Source: an uncultured Muribaculaceae bacterium
GTDB lineage: Bacteria; Bacteroidota; Bacteroidia; Bacteroidales; Muribaculaceae
Direction of reading: 5' to 3'
Assembly: GCA_947629175.1 (NCBI GenBank)
Contig: CANRCT010000001.1
Location: 1 to 64,000 of the forward strand
DNA: 64,000 bases
Below are positions 53,250 through 62,591 of the stretch, piece by piece. The notes under the pieces were generated by a model that saw only the letters and a program-made list of their open reading frames with translations, had not been told where the DNA came from and did not search any database. Every line of letters starts with the position of its first letter. Within the stretch, counting starts at the first letter, position 1. The position numbers and the translations under genes were made by a program.

Positions 53250-56228
53250 TTACTGACCTTCGTGTGGCGCCGGTGGCAACGCCACGACCCCTATGCCTTT
53301 TTTCCCGTTGATGCCGATCTGCAGCGGTGACGGGAAAGTGACCACTCTTACGAAGTCGGTTTCGAGATCGGCAGGCATCGCATTGAGAAGATCCACGTTG
53401 AAGAATCCGTTGCCCGACGCCGGGTCGATAGTGAAATACCCGACTCCGAATGAGGTGAGATTCTGGAAGAAATGCGTGCCTTGGCTCGGCTCGACACGAT
53501 AGTTGCCGACAGCCGATTCCACAATCAGACGGGCTGAAGCGATCTGCGGCCACTTCACCGGTATGCCCAGAGCGGTGTCGCTTGATCCCCACCGGCCGGG
53601 GCCGATAAGAATGTAATTGTCGCCGTCGGCCGTCATCTGACGGTTGATTTTTTCCACCTCGCGAGCGATCAGCGGGTTGTTTGAAGAGGAGAATCCTTCG
53701 GGCCTGACGTATACGATCTTTCTTACGTTGTCGATAGTTCCGTGGCCCAGGGCAGTGTCTGACCGCATGATCAGCTGATCGTCGGGGAGCTCGAGAAGAT
53801 GCTCGTCGACAAGTTCCTTGCGGTCGACTATCGGCCGGATCTGCAGCCAGTAGAGATGACCTTTTGATCCCTGCCCCGAACGGTCGATCGTCCCAGCGAA
53901 CTCAATCTCTACCGGACGGCACATCTCGCGCTGGCCGGTGGTCAGCATGAAGTCGAGAGCTTCGGCCAGCGGATATGCATGGTGCTTGAGTATGTTGTTG
54001 AAAGTGACCACTCTGCGCCCCTCGCCGGCATCGTTGTCGCGAAGCACGTTGTCGCGGTAGTCGTAGACCGAGGTCATCCAGCGCAGAGCGCCTGTCGGAG
54101 CTATGTCCTGCACTGATTTCTTGACGATGTTGAATCCGTCGTCGACACTGAAATCAATCGGTTTGTCGCCTGTGGCAAGCACGTACATGCGTGTCTGGGT
54201 GTCGCGCAGAGCGAGCGACAGCTCCGACGTCTGCAATACGGCTTCGGGGTGACGGGGGGAGAACCGAAGTCCCACACCTCCGTCGACGATGTATTTGCCC
54301 AGTCCGACGGCAAGTTCGGCCACTCCGTCCTCGGGCCGTTCGTGCCCGATGGGATAATAATTAAGCGAGCGGCCGACGCCTGAAAATGACGGGAAGTAGT
54401 AACCTCCGGCTTCCTCGCCGACGACTTCCTGAATGATGACAGCCATCTTCTCCTGGTCGATCACGTTGGATGTAGCTGTCATATAGGCTTTTGAGTCGGC
54501 ATAGAATACCGAGGCATACACGGCCTTTATGGCATCGGAGAGCATCTTCAGCATTTCATAGCGGTCGGCGACGCGGGGCACCATATATGTCGAATAGATG
54601 CCTGCGAACGGCTGGTAGTGAGAGTCTTCAAGCAGGCTTGAGCTCCTGATGGCCAATGGACGGTCGACCACTTCGAAAAGCGCGAAAAAGTCCTCGATAA
54701 GGCGTTCGGGCAACCGGGCCTGAAGGAAGAATTTCAGTATCGTCTCATCGGGTGCATCACTCAGCGCCAGCGGATAGAGGCCGTTGGTGGCCATGAATTC
54801 GTCGAAGATATCGGTGCAGAGCACTACCGTGCGCGGTATGCTGATGGTGATCCCGTCGAGATTGTCGCAGACAGGATTTTTCTTGATGATCTGGTCGATG
54901 AATGCCAGGCCTCGTCCCTTGCCTCCAAGCGATCCTTCGCCTATGCGGGCGAAGTTGGAGTAATGGTCAAACCGGTCCTTTCGGAAAACGGCTACGACAC
55001 CGCGGTTTTTCATCTTTCGGTATTTCACGATGAGATCGAAAAACAGGCGCCTGACGGCCGGCACTTCGTCGAGAGAATAGAAGCGGTGGCTCTTGACCAC
55101 GTCGGCTATGGGGAAGAGCGCACGCGAGTAGAGCCATCGTGATATGTCGTCGGTGGAGGCGTGATGGAGAAGCACCTCCGAAGGGATGTCGGAGATGCGG
55201 TACTGCAGATCCTTGAGCGACCGTATGCGCATTATCTCACGGCCTGTCTGAGGGTCGCGGAGCACGAGGTCGCCGAAACCGAATTTCTCTTTGATCGCCG
55301 CACCCAGATCGACCGGGAGTTTCTTGGAATTCTTGTCGATAAAAACACACCCGAGCTGCATCACTGGATCGGCATTGTCGGAATCTGACGATTCGACGAT
55401 GATCGGCAGATGCGGATCGTGCTGGCGCAGGAAGCTCGCGAGCTTGAGTCCGGCGTGTATGTCCTTCGCTCCATCGCGTTTGAAGGAAACATCACTGATC
55501 ACTCCGAGCAGATTCCTGCCGAAGCGTCGGTAGATGTCCATAGCCTCCTCGAAGTCGCGCGCGAGCATCACTTTCGGTCGTCCGCGCATTCTCAGCATCT
55601 GCTCATGCTTGTTGAGAGCTTCGGTGGAGGATTCAAACGACTGTTTTAGAAGATTCTTATACACTGTCGGCAACACCGACGAATAGAATCTCACGGAGTC
55701 TTCGACAAGCAGTATCAGCTGTACGCCGACCTCGTTGATGTCTTTCTCGGCATTGAGCTTGTCTTCGAGCAGTTTGATTATGGCAAGCAGCAGGTCGACA
55801 TTGCCAAGCCAGCTGAATACATAGTCGACGCACCCGAGATCTTCGTTGGCGAGTCGGCGCGATACCTCTTTGGAGAATGGCGTGAGCACCACGATAGGCA
55901 TATGGGCCTTCATCTCCTTGATGATGCGCGCTCCGGCAAACGTCTCGCTGACATCCATTCCCGGCATCATGATGACGAGGTCGAAATGCTTGTGGTGCAT
56001 CATCTCCACGGCTTCCTCGGCGGTCGCCACCTGAGTGATACGCGGAGGCGAGCTGAGGTTGAGGGCTACGTATTCGAAATAGAGCTGTTCCTCTATTCGT
56101 CCGTCCTCTTCCATCATGAACGCATCGTAGGGCGATGCGACCAGAAGCACGTTGAAAATGCGCTTCTGCATGAGGTTGTGGAAAGCTGTGTCCTTGAGAT
56201 ACAGCTGGCTTAGAGCGTCCTCGTTCAT
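53250..56228 (-). CDS. Fusion of two receiver-like domains and a PEP synthase/PPDK ATP-grasp domain (992 aa)
   Basis: Residues 25-160 are a receiver-like domain whose phosphoacceptor Asp is Val (V85 in DLVIMMPGMD). Residues 168-310 are a second receiver with acidic LLVEDS and a candidate phosphoacceptor D246 in GVISDVS. After a linker, residues about 430-840 match the N-terminal ATP-binding domain of PEP synthase/PPDK (EGSLGGKGRGLAFID, RPLAIRSSSLLEDS, YWLQIRP). The swivelling phosphohistidine domain and the PEP-binding barrel are missing; instead a domain of about 150 residues with IGPGRWGSSDTALGIP and QGTHFFQNL ends the protein. A metabolic PEP synthase role is therefore unlikely; a phosphotransfer or signalling role is inferred. 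Confidence 0.8.
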   Translation of the reverse strand: MNEDALSQLYLKDTAFHNLMQKRIFNVLLVASPYDAFMMEEDGRIEEQLYFEYVALNLSSPPRITQVATAEEAVEMMHHKHFDLVIMMPGMDVSETFAGARIIKEMKAHMPIVVLTPFSKEVSRRLANEDLGCVDYVFSWLGNVDLLLAIIKLLEDKLNAEKDINEVGVQLILLVEDSVRFYSSVLPTVYKNLLKQSFESSTEALNKHEQMLRMRGRPKVMLARDFEEAMDIYRRFGRNLLGVISDVSFKRDGAKDIHAGLKLASFLRQHDPHLPIIVESSDSDNADPVMQLGCVFIDKNSKKLPVDLGAAIKEKFGFGDLVLRDPQTGREIMRIRSLKDLQYRISDIPSEVLLHHASTDDISRWLYSRALFPIADVVKSHRFYSLDEVPAVRRLFFDLIVKYRKMKNRGVVAVFRKDRFDHYSNFARIGEGSLGGKGRGLAFIDQIIKKNPVCDNLDGITISIPRTVVLCTDIFDEFMATNGLYPLALSDAPDETILKFFLQARLPERLIEDFFALFEVVDRPLAIRSSSLLEDSHYQPFAGIYSTYMVPRVADRYEMLKMLSDAIKAVYASVFYADSKAYMTATSNVIDQEKMAVIIQEVVGEEAGGYYFPSFSGVGRSLNYYPIGHERPEDGVAELAVGLGKYIVDGGVGLRFSPRHPEAVLQTSELSLALRDTQTRMYVLATGDKPIDFSVDDGFNIVKKSVQDIAPTGALRWMTSVYDYRDNVLRDNDAGEGRRVVTFNNILKHHAYPLAEALDFMLTTGQREMCRPVEIEFAGTIDRSGQGSKGHLYWLQIRPIVDRKELVDEHLLELPDDQLIMRSDTALGHGTIDNVRKIVYVRPEGFSSSNNPLIAREVEKINRQMTADGDNYILIGPGRWGSSDTALGIPVKWPQIASARLIVESAVGNYRVEPSQGTHFFQNLTSFGVGYFTIDPASGNGFFNVDLLNAMPADLETDFVRVVTFPSPLQIGINGKKGIGVVALPPAPHEGQ

Positions 56229-56248
56229 CTTGTGCTGAATGTGATGGA

Positions 56249-57910
56249 TCAGTCGGCGTCAATGGCCGGCTTGTCGTCGGGATCGTTTACGAATTCGTGG
56301 GGCGCATAGTTCCACCCGGCTGCGTCGAGCATAGGCTTCAGGGCGCGCACGCGGTTGCGGAAGTCGGTGTAGTCGCGTTTCTCCTGCGGTGTCCAGGCAG
56401 CCTCGGCCACAGCCGAGAGGCGCGGCATCATCAGATATTCGAGGAATTCGGGAGTAATCACATATTCGCTCCAGAAGTTGGCCTGCACGCCAAGGTATTT
56501 GTCGGCGAGATCGGCCGGAACATCCTTCATCGGCACGTAGTTATAGACCGTCTCAAGGTTTTCGGTGCCGGCGCCCTGCGATACGGGCTCTGTGGCGAGT
56601 TTCGACTGCTTGCGGTTGATATAGTAGGGTATCTGCGGCGTGAGGATGGCGTTCATGCCGCGGCGTGCGGCTTCCATGGCTGCCTGTTCGGCAGGCTTCT
56701 GGCCGATCCAGGCCATGATGGTAATGTCGTCGGGAAGCATGTCGGTGTTGCCGTGGAGCACCTCGTTCCAGAATATCAGCCGACGTTGGTCGGCAGCGGG
56801 TTTGGCAGCCATGTGGGTTGCTATCTGGCGGTAGAAGTTGAGCTGAAGGTCGCGGAAGTTGTCGGAGCCGATCGCTTTGAGCTGCGCGACACACTGCTGG
56901 TTTTTCTCCCACTTGTCGGTCGGGCACTCGTCGCCTCCGAGATGCAGGTAGGGGAAAGGGAAGAGCGGTATAAGCTCGTCGATGATGTCGGTAGCCATCT
57001 TGACTGCCGCAGGATTGCTGACATTCATCACGTCGGGCGACACGCCCTGATAGCGCCACACCTCGTGGGGCTGGTCGGGATCGCAGGCGAGAATGTCGGG
57101 GTAGGAAGCTACAGCGGCCTGGGTATGACCGGGGATGTCGATTTCAGGCACCACCTCGATAAATCTGTCCTTGGCGTATGCTACGATCTCACGGATGTCG
57201 TCCTGAGTGTAGTAGCCGTCGTAGTCGAGAGTGTCGGGTTCGAGCGACTGCCATCCGAGGCTCCTGCTCTTGCGCTTTGCGCCTACCTGCGTAAGCAGCG
57301 GATATTTCTTAATCTCGATACGCCAGCCCTGATCCTCGGTGAGATGCCAGTGGAAACGGTTCATTTTATGGGCCGCCATCATATCGATGACCTTCTTCAC
57401 CTCATCTTTGCCGAAGAAGTGGCGTCCCTCGTCGAGCATGAATCCGCGCCATCCGAAGCGGGGCTCGTCGACGATGGTCACGCAAGGTATCGAGGCGCTG
57501 CTGCGCGACACTTCGTAGGGCATCAGCTGCCGCAGTGTCTGCAGCGCATAGAAAAATCCGGCCGGGCGTGAGGCTTCTATGTCGATTCCTTCGGGTGTTA
57601 CTTGCAGTCTGTAAGCTTCAGGGCCCATCGACTTGTCGACCGAGAGATTGATCAGTGCTTTGGAGCCTTTGTCGAATTTCACTCCGGCGGCTTTTTCGAA
57701 GGCGGGTATGAACTGAGCGAATACGGCGTCGATGCTGTCGCCGGGATAGGCGGCTGCAGAGTATCCGACCGTTTGCGGCAGCAGAAGAGCGCCGTCGGCG
57801 ACTTCAAGCTGCGCCGGAAGGGGAATGATAGCGGGAGCTTCCTGGGCTCCGGCGCTGATGCAAAGGGCTACAGTAGCGGCTAAGGCTACGAATCGACTGT
57901 GTAATCTCAT
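56249..57910 (-). CDS. Beta-N-acetylhexosaminidase, GH20 (553 aa)
   Basis: Signal peptide (ALAATVALCISAGAQ), an N-terminal GH20b domain and a (beta/alpha)8 barrel from about residue 145 with FHWHLTEDQGWRIEIKKYP and the catalytic pair Asp-Glu in LGGDECP. It releases terminal GlcNAc or GalNAc from glycans, probably host mucin or N-glycans, in the periplasm or at the surface. Length is normal. First gene of the long minus-strand train, 20 nt before the receiver/PPDK-N gene. Confidence 0.95.
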   Translation of the reverse strand: MRLHSRFVALAATVALCISAGAQEAPAIIPLPAQLEVADGALLLPQTVGYSAAAYPGDSIDAVFAQFIPAFEKAAGVKFDKGSKALINLSVDKSMGPEAYRLQVTPEGIDIEASRPAGFFYALQTLRQLMPYEVSRSSASIPCVTIVDEPRFGWRGFMLDEGRHFFGKDEVKKVIDMMAAHKMNRFHWHLTEDQGWRIEIKKYPLLTQVGAKRKSRSLGWQSLEPDTLDYDGYYTQDDIREIVAYAKDRFIEVVPEIDIPGHTQAAVASYPDILACDPDQPHEVWRYQGVSPDVMNVSNPAAVKMATDIIDELIPLFPFPYLHLGGDECPTDKWEKNQQCVAQLKAIGSDNFRDLQLNFYRQIATHMAAKPAADQRRLIFWNEVLHGNTDMLPDDITIMAWIGQKPAEQAAMEAARRGMNAILTPQIPYYINRKQSKLATEPVSQGAGTENLETVYNYVPMKDVPADLADKYLGVQANFWSEYVITPEFLEYLMMPRLSAVAEAAWTPQEKRDYTDFRNRVRALKPMLDAAGWNYAPHEFVNDPDDKPAIDAD

Positions 57911-57946
57911 TTCGCAGAGGCTTTTTGTTCAAGGTTAATAATGATG

Positions 57947-57977
57947 CGAAGTTACAAATTTTCACTTGCTTTACCAA
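57947..57977 (-). promoter_or_regulatory. Promoter of the GH20 gene train
   Basis: On the minus strand TTGG (57977-57974) is followed after 19 nt by TAACTTCG (57954-57947), each one base from consensus, 37 nt before the GH20 ATG. Confidence 0.5.
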
Positions 57978-57984
57978 GAAAAAA

Positions 57985-58018
57985 GGGCACCAATAGCCGT
58001 CGGTGGCTGCGGGTGTCC
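57985..58018 (-). terminator. Terminator of the GH29-DUF3037 operon
   Basis: GGGCACC (57985-57991) pairs with GGTGTCC (58012-58018), and AGCC with GGCT inside. On the minus strand it is followed by TTTTTTCTT. It lies 37 nt after the DUF3037 stop; T residues also follow on the plus strand. Confidence 0.7.
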
Positions 58019-58055
58019 TTTTAGTGTGCTTTGATGGCGTTGCGATGAGGCTGCG

Positions 58056-58439
58056 TCAGCCTACGAGTTCGGCGAACAGACGCTCGAAAGTGGTGTCGAA
58101 ATCTGTAGTCAGTCCGGGATGCGGACGTGATGTCTGGACACACGCGCTTTTGGCCGCTGTCAGCCACCTGAACCGTTCTTCCACCGGATATGCCGCTACC
58201 GGCCCGGCGCACGGCTCGCCACGGCAGATCCGTTCGAAACCGTGGAGCTGTTCAAGGGCCGGACAGAGATCGGCATCAGGCGCCATAGCGGCCAGTTTGG
58301 CATCGTCGATGTGCAGACGCATCTGCAGGCGACGGTGGCGCTTGCACATCATCAGCAGTCCGACATTGATGAACTCCTCGCGCTCTATGCGTGGCACAAG
58401 TCGCACTACTGCATATTCATATACGGCTTTTTCGTGCAT
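58056..58439 (-). CDS. DUF3037 family protein, partner of a HipA-like kinase (127 aa)
   Basis: The N-terminal YEYAVVRLVPRIEREEFINVGLLM is the hallmark of DUF3037. Small cytoplasmic protein without membrane segments. It overlaps the HipA-like kinase gene by 23 nt in another frame, so the two are translated together. DUF3037 genes are, from my memory of bacterial genomes, commonly next to such HipA-like genes, but no function has been shown to me. Last gene of a five-gene operon. Confidence 0.8.
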   Translation of the reverse strand: MHEKAVYEYAVVRLVPRIEREEFINVGLLMMCKRHRRLQMRLHIDDAKLAAMAPDADLCPALEQLHGFERICRGEPCAGPVAAYPVEERFRWLTAAKSACVQTSRPHPGLTTDFDTTFERLFAELVG

Positions 58440-59205
58440 CGACAGCTTGTTTTACGAATGTTTCGGAGGCTTCGAGCCGCCGGGTAAGAAAATCCCTGTA
58501 GACTTGGCGCACTGCGTCGGGCGACATCTCGCGCCCCTCTTCGATAAGCCATTCCTGGGGGACGGCATCGACAATCTCGGTGATGACCGCCGGAGTGATG
58601 CGGCTTTTCATCAGCCGGTCGGTCTCTACAAGAAGAGATGCTTTATGGAGCAGCGCGTGATCTCTGACGTAAGGGAACGGACTGACGGCGGCCTTGTCGA
58701 AGTCGCGCCAGGAATGGTGGAAATAGAGCGATGCGCCGTGGTCGATAAGCCAAGTCTCGCCGTGCCAGAGGAGCATGTTGGTGTTTTTGACCGTGCGGTC
58801 GATATTTGTGAGAAATGCGTCAGCCCATACTATCGCGGATGCTTCCTCGGGTCCGACCGGATTGACGTAGGGGTCGAGCGTGACGGCTCCTGACAGGAAA
58901 TGTATGCCGAGGTTAAGCCCCCGGCTCGCCTTGAGCAGATCCTGCACCTCCTCGTCGGGTTCGGTCTGGCCGAATTCCTCGCCGAGATGAAGCAAAACCT
59001 GTTCCGGCACCCTGAGGCCGGCCCGTCGGGCTATCTCGCCCCCTATGAGTTCGGCTACGAGCGCTTTTGCGCCGTGGCCGGCGCCGCGCATTTTCACTAC
59101 ATACTTGAAGTCATCGTCAGCCTCTGCGAGAAGGGGCAGAGAGCCGCCTTCGCGCAGAGGCTGTATGTAGCGTATGACTTCCTGACGCCGCAGGTCGAGA
59201 CTCAT
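58417..59205 (-). CDS. HipA-like kinase domain protein (262 aa)
   Basis: A short HipA-type kinase without the N-subdomain of classical HipA (about 440 aa). A possible ATP-binding Lys is K38 in KYVVKMRG with E52 behind it. The catalytic loop is NIDRTVKNTNMLL (D136, N141 or N143) and the metal-binding Asp is D155 in LIDHG. All the main kinase residues seem present. Classical HipA phosphorylates glutamyl-tRNA synthetase and is held by HipB; here no HipB-like gene exists and DUF3037 is the partner instead. It overlaps the transglutaminase-like gene by 4 nt. Confidence 0.8.
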   Translation of the reverse strand: MSLDLRRQEVIRYIQPLREGGSLPLLAEADDDFKYVVKMRGAGHGAKALVAELIGGEIARRAGLRVPEQVLLHLGEEFGQTEPDEEVQDLLKASRGLNLGIHFLSGAVTLDPYVNPVGPEEASAIVWADAFLTNIDRTVKNTNMLLWHGETWLIDHGASLYFHHSWRDFDKAAVSPFPYVRDHALLHKASLLVETDRLMKSRITPAVITEIVDAVPQEWLIEEGREMSPDAVRQVYRDFLTRRLEASETFVKQAVDARKSRI

Positions 59206-61826
59206 TCCTTGAGATGGTGGATAGTGTCGACGAGCTGATCGCCCAGTCCGATGGTGTAGCCCTGGCTGACGAACACAATGCGGTTGAATGTGTCGGCGAT
59301 GATGAATATCGGTCGCTCGCCGGCGGGGAGCTTGAGGTTTTCGATGATCTCGGATGCTATCTTGCCGTCGTTGTCAATGCCGTAGGTTACGGTCGAGGGG
59401 AGCTCGGGGAGCAGCGATGAGTCGAATCGCTCAGCATCCTGCTTATCCTTGAACAGCAGCACCATGCCGCGTCCCCATTTCTCGAACTCGGGGCCGACGG
59501 CGGCTATGTCGCGCAGGGCATGGTTGGTCGGCTCATGGTTGGGCGTGAGCAGTCCGATCACGTAGTAGCCGCGTCCGGTTGTGGCAAGCACCGATTTGTC
59601 GGCTCCCGACTTGAGGTCGGTGTAGATGTTCTCGGAATTGAAGTTGCCGATCACCTGCACTCCCTTGTTGTCCTGACGCATCACGAGCGTGTCGCTGACA
59701 GTCTGGTCCGGCACGATATCGAAGAACTGGGCGCGTGAAAGCACGCCGCCGTCGGCCATGCGCTGACCGCTGACGAGAATGTACTGGCCTTCGTCGAGCT
59801 TCTGTCCGTCGCGGAATATGCTGCTCCAGGTGCCGTCTTCGGGAAATCCGAGCAGCTGCGGCTCGCCGTCGACGATCTTCGAGAGTGTGAACTGTGTGTA
59901 ATACTTCGGATCGTCAATGCGTCCGGTCTTCGTGAAATCGAGTTTCAGGGTGCCTTGAGCAGCTGACGGAGCGGATTCTTTGTCGGCGCCGAATACGGCG
60001 TCGGTCCACTGTCCGTCGGCATCAGCCCATTGTGTCTTGCCGGTGACGGGGTCGATGCGTGCCGGTATGCCGAGGCTGCGAGCCTTCGCTACGAAGTAGA
60101 TGTCGCGCGAGGCTTCGTTGGTGGCTTTGGAGCGGTCTACGGCTTCAGGACTCATGCGTATGTTGCCCGGATACCAGTCGGGAAGAATGGTGATCTCCTG
60201 TGCGGTCTGGCTGACGAGAGCGGCCGGATTGGCGCGCAGTCGCGCGGCATCGGCTTCGCTGATAGTGGATCGGAAGTAGGAACGGAACGGTGTCAGCGCT
60301 TCGTTGTCGATGCGCGGGGAGAGTATGTAGTCGGCATAAAGCGGCGAATCGGAAGCCGGAGCGGTGAAATGATCCTCAAGAATGCAGAGAGGCACATCGC
60401 TGCGGTCCTTGACGCTCAGCGATTCCACCAGTGTCAGTGCCCGCTCGCGGTCGGCAGCGGGTACGGAGCCGAGAAACTGTTCGATGGCCTTGTGATTGCC
60501 GCGGGCGTCGATCATTACGGATGCTACGCGGGCCGGATCGAGTCCGAGACGGCGACCGAGCTCCTCACCGCGTTCGCGGGTGAAGAACGTGGCGGTGTAC
60601 GAGCCGCGGAGAGAGTCCTCATACACTTTGCGACGCTCGTTTTCAGCCGCCTGCTCCGGAGTGACATCAATAGGCTTGTTGGATGCCACTGGAGGGATTA
60701 TGTCGAGCTCCACGACTCCGGTATAGGAGGGGGTGAGATCGAGAGTTACCGGCACATTGCTGTCGCGGCCTACGGAGCCTTTGGCGATACCGAACTTCTT
60801 GCCGTCGGTAGCCCACACTACTACATCGCCTATGCCTCCCGAGAGCGAGGCATGGCCTCCGGAGTCGGCGGTCTTGGTGGCTATGGGGTAGAACTCGCCA
60901 TAGTTGTAAAGCCTGAAGCTGACCTTGGCGCCGGGTACTGGACGTCCCTCGGCGTCGACTACACTTACGCCGATCGTGTCGACCGGAGCATAGTTGGTCG
61001 TTACGTTGATGTTGGTGTAGCCGTCGGGAGTGGCGAGCACCTCTTCGGGACCGTCATAGGCTCCGAAAGCGTAGGTGTTCATCAGCATGCCGCGTGAAGC
61101 CGGGGCATTGAACCATCCGAGATTGAGCACAGGCTCAGGCTCGCAGGCGCCGAGGAAATACCATTTGCCGTCGGCCCACGCCTCTACCCAGGCATGGTTG
61201 TCGTCGGTGTGCGCCCAGCGGGGAGTGTAGATCTGACGTGCGGGAATGCCTACCGCGCGGAGAGCGCCGACGGTGAATGTCGACTCCTCGCCGCAGCGGC
61301 CGATGGCCGACGAAACGGTGGCCAGCGGGGAATGCGTGCGGCTGTCGGAGGGCTGGTAGGTGGCTTTCTCATGACACCAGTGGTTCACTTCGAGTATGGC
61401 GTCCTTCATGGAGAGCCCTTTCACGCGATCCTTAAGCTCGGCATAAAATTCGGGGCGGTGATTGTCGAGCGCTTCGTTGTTGATGCGCAGCGGCAGCACG
61501 AAGTGGCGCCACTCGCGGTCGGGGATCGTTTTGCCCCACGGCATCTCCTGACGTGCGCGCAGGGTGGCGTCGACGTTGGAGAGGAAAAATTCTCCGGAGT
61601 TGTCGGCCATGTCGGGCAGCGGCATATAGGCGTAGAGAAATTCGAGCGCCTCGCGCTGCTGCGGTGTGAGCTGGCGGTCGAAAACGGCGAAATATGCCGG
61701 ATTGCCTACCTTTTCCTGCCGCTCACGGAAGTCGGACTTCACTCGCGGAGTGGCTATCTGCTGCGCCGTGGCTGCGGCTATTCCGGCCGAGAGCAGAGCG
61801 GCTATGGCTATGTGTCGTATTTTCAT
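59202..61826 (-). CDS. Secreted transglutaminase-like protein (874 aa)
   Basis: Signal peptide (IAALLSAGIAAATAQQ). The transglutaminase core (about residues 160-245) has Cys in GRCGEEST and His in DDNHAWVEAW. The third position, Asp in DxCE of related peptide N-glycanases, reads Gly in FLGACEPEP, so the active site may be altered. A carboxypeptidase-like/Ig-like beta domain (about 280-375) and a long C-terminal part follow. Bacteroidetes members are thought to process glycopeptides or peptides, but no activity can be assigned. It overlaps cutC and the kinase gene by 4 nt. Confidence 0.82.
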   Translation of the reverse strand: MKIRHIAIAALLSAGIAAATAQQIATPRVKSDFRERQEKVGNPAYFAVFDRQLTPQQREALEFLYAYMPLPDMADNSGEFFLSNVDATLRARQEMPWGKTIPDREWRHFVLPLRINNEALDNHRPEFYAELKDRVKGLSMKDAILEVNHWCHEKATYQPSDSRTHSPLATVSSAIGRCGEESTFTVGALRAVGIPARQIYTPRWAHTDDNHAWVEAWADGKWYFLGACEPEPVLNLGWFNAPASRGMLMNTYAFGAYDGPEEVLATPDGYTNINVTTNYAPVDTIGVSVVDAEGRPVPGAKVSFRLYNYGEFYPIATKTADSGGHASLSGGIGDVVVWATDGKKFGIAKGSVGRDSNVPVTLDLTPSYTGVVELDIIPPVASNKPIDVTPEQAAENERRKVYEDSLRGSYTATFFTRERGEELGRRLGLDPARVASVMIDARGNHKAIEQFLGSVPAADRERALTLVESLSVKDRSDVPLCILEDHFTAPASDSPLYADYILSPRIDNEALTPFRSYFRSTISEADAARLRANPAALVSQTAQEITILPDWYPGNIRMSPEAVDRSKATNEASRDIYFVAKARSLGIPARIDPVTGKTQWADADGQWTDAVFGADKESAPSAAQGTLKLDFTKTGRIDDPKYYTQFTLSKIVDGEPQLLGFPEDGTWSSIFRDGQKLDEGQYILVSGQRMADGGVLSRAQFFDIVPDQTVSDTLVMRQDNKGVQVIGNFNSENIYTDLKSGADKSVLATTGRGYYVIGLLTPNHEPTNHALRDIAAVGPEFEKWGRGMVLLFKDKQDAERFDSSLLPELPSTVTYGIDNDGKIASEIIENLKLPAGERPIFIIADTFNRIVFVSQGYTIGLGDQLVDTIHHLKE

Positions 61827-62581
61827 TTGCTGATGGCTTTTATGATTTCGGCCACGATATCGGCCGAGGTGGTTTTGCGTGAATATTCATCCGTTCCCGG
61901 CGCGCCCATGCTGACTCCGGGCTTGCGGTAGATCATATGGCTCGATATGGTATGACGGGCCGAAGCATGCACTTCGTGAGTGCCCGACAGGCGCAGTATC
62001 TCGGCTGCGTTCTGCGGGCTGACGCCGCCGCCGGCCAGTATGACGAGTCGTCCGGCGGCTCTGTCGACGAGCTGCCGGAGCATTGCGGCTCCCTCAAGGG
62101 CCGAGGCGGCCTGACCCGACGTCAGCAGGCGGTTGCAGCCAAGTGCGATTATCTGGTCGAGGGCTTCAAACGGGTCGCGGCAGAGGTCGAACGCACGGTG
62201 GAAAGTGACGTTCATCCCCGCAGCGGCTTCCATCATCTTCCGGCAGGCCGGGAGGTCGATGTCGCCCTCGGGCGTCAGAGCGCCGATGACTACACCGTGG
62301 GCGCCGGCCTCGCGGGCCGCTACGATGTCGTCGGTCATGGCCTCAACCTCCTGAGGCGTGTAGAGAAAGTCGCCTCCTCTCGGACGGATCAGGACGTGTA
62401 CTTTCACTTCGGGCACTTCCAGCGCCTGGCGCAGGAAGCCGGTCGACGGGGTGATGCCTCCGTCGGCGAGGGCGGAGCAAAGCTCCACGCGCTGGGCTCC
62501 TCCGTGGGCGGCGGCGTGTACGCTCTCGATGTCGCCGGCGCACACTTCCAACAGATTTTTATGGCAGTTGTGGTCAGTCAT
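61823..62581 (-). CDS. cutC: CutC family protein (252 aa)
   Basis: The N-terminal LLEVCAGDIESVHAAAHGGA, RVELCSALADGGITPS and the later VHVLIRPRGGDFLYTP identify CutC, a TIM-barrel protein. It was named for copper homeostasis, but the role is disputed. Length is normal. Overlaps the next gene by 4 nt and begins 10 nt after the fucosidase stop. Confidence 0.93.
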   Translation of the reverse strand: MTDHNCHKNLLEVCAGDIESVHAAAHGGAQRVELCSALADGGITPSTGFLRQALEVPEVKVHVLIRPRGGDFLYTPQEVEAMTDDIVAAREAGAHGVVIGALTPEGDIDLPACRKMMEAAAGMNVTFHRAFDLCRDPFEALDQIIALGCNRLLTSGQAASALEGAAMLRQLVDRAAGRLVILAGGGVSPQNAAEILRLSGTHEVHASARHTISSHMIYRKPGVSMGAPGTDEYSRKTTSADIVAEIIKAISK

Positions 62582-62591
62582 ATGCTGGGGA

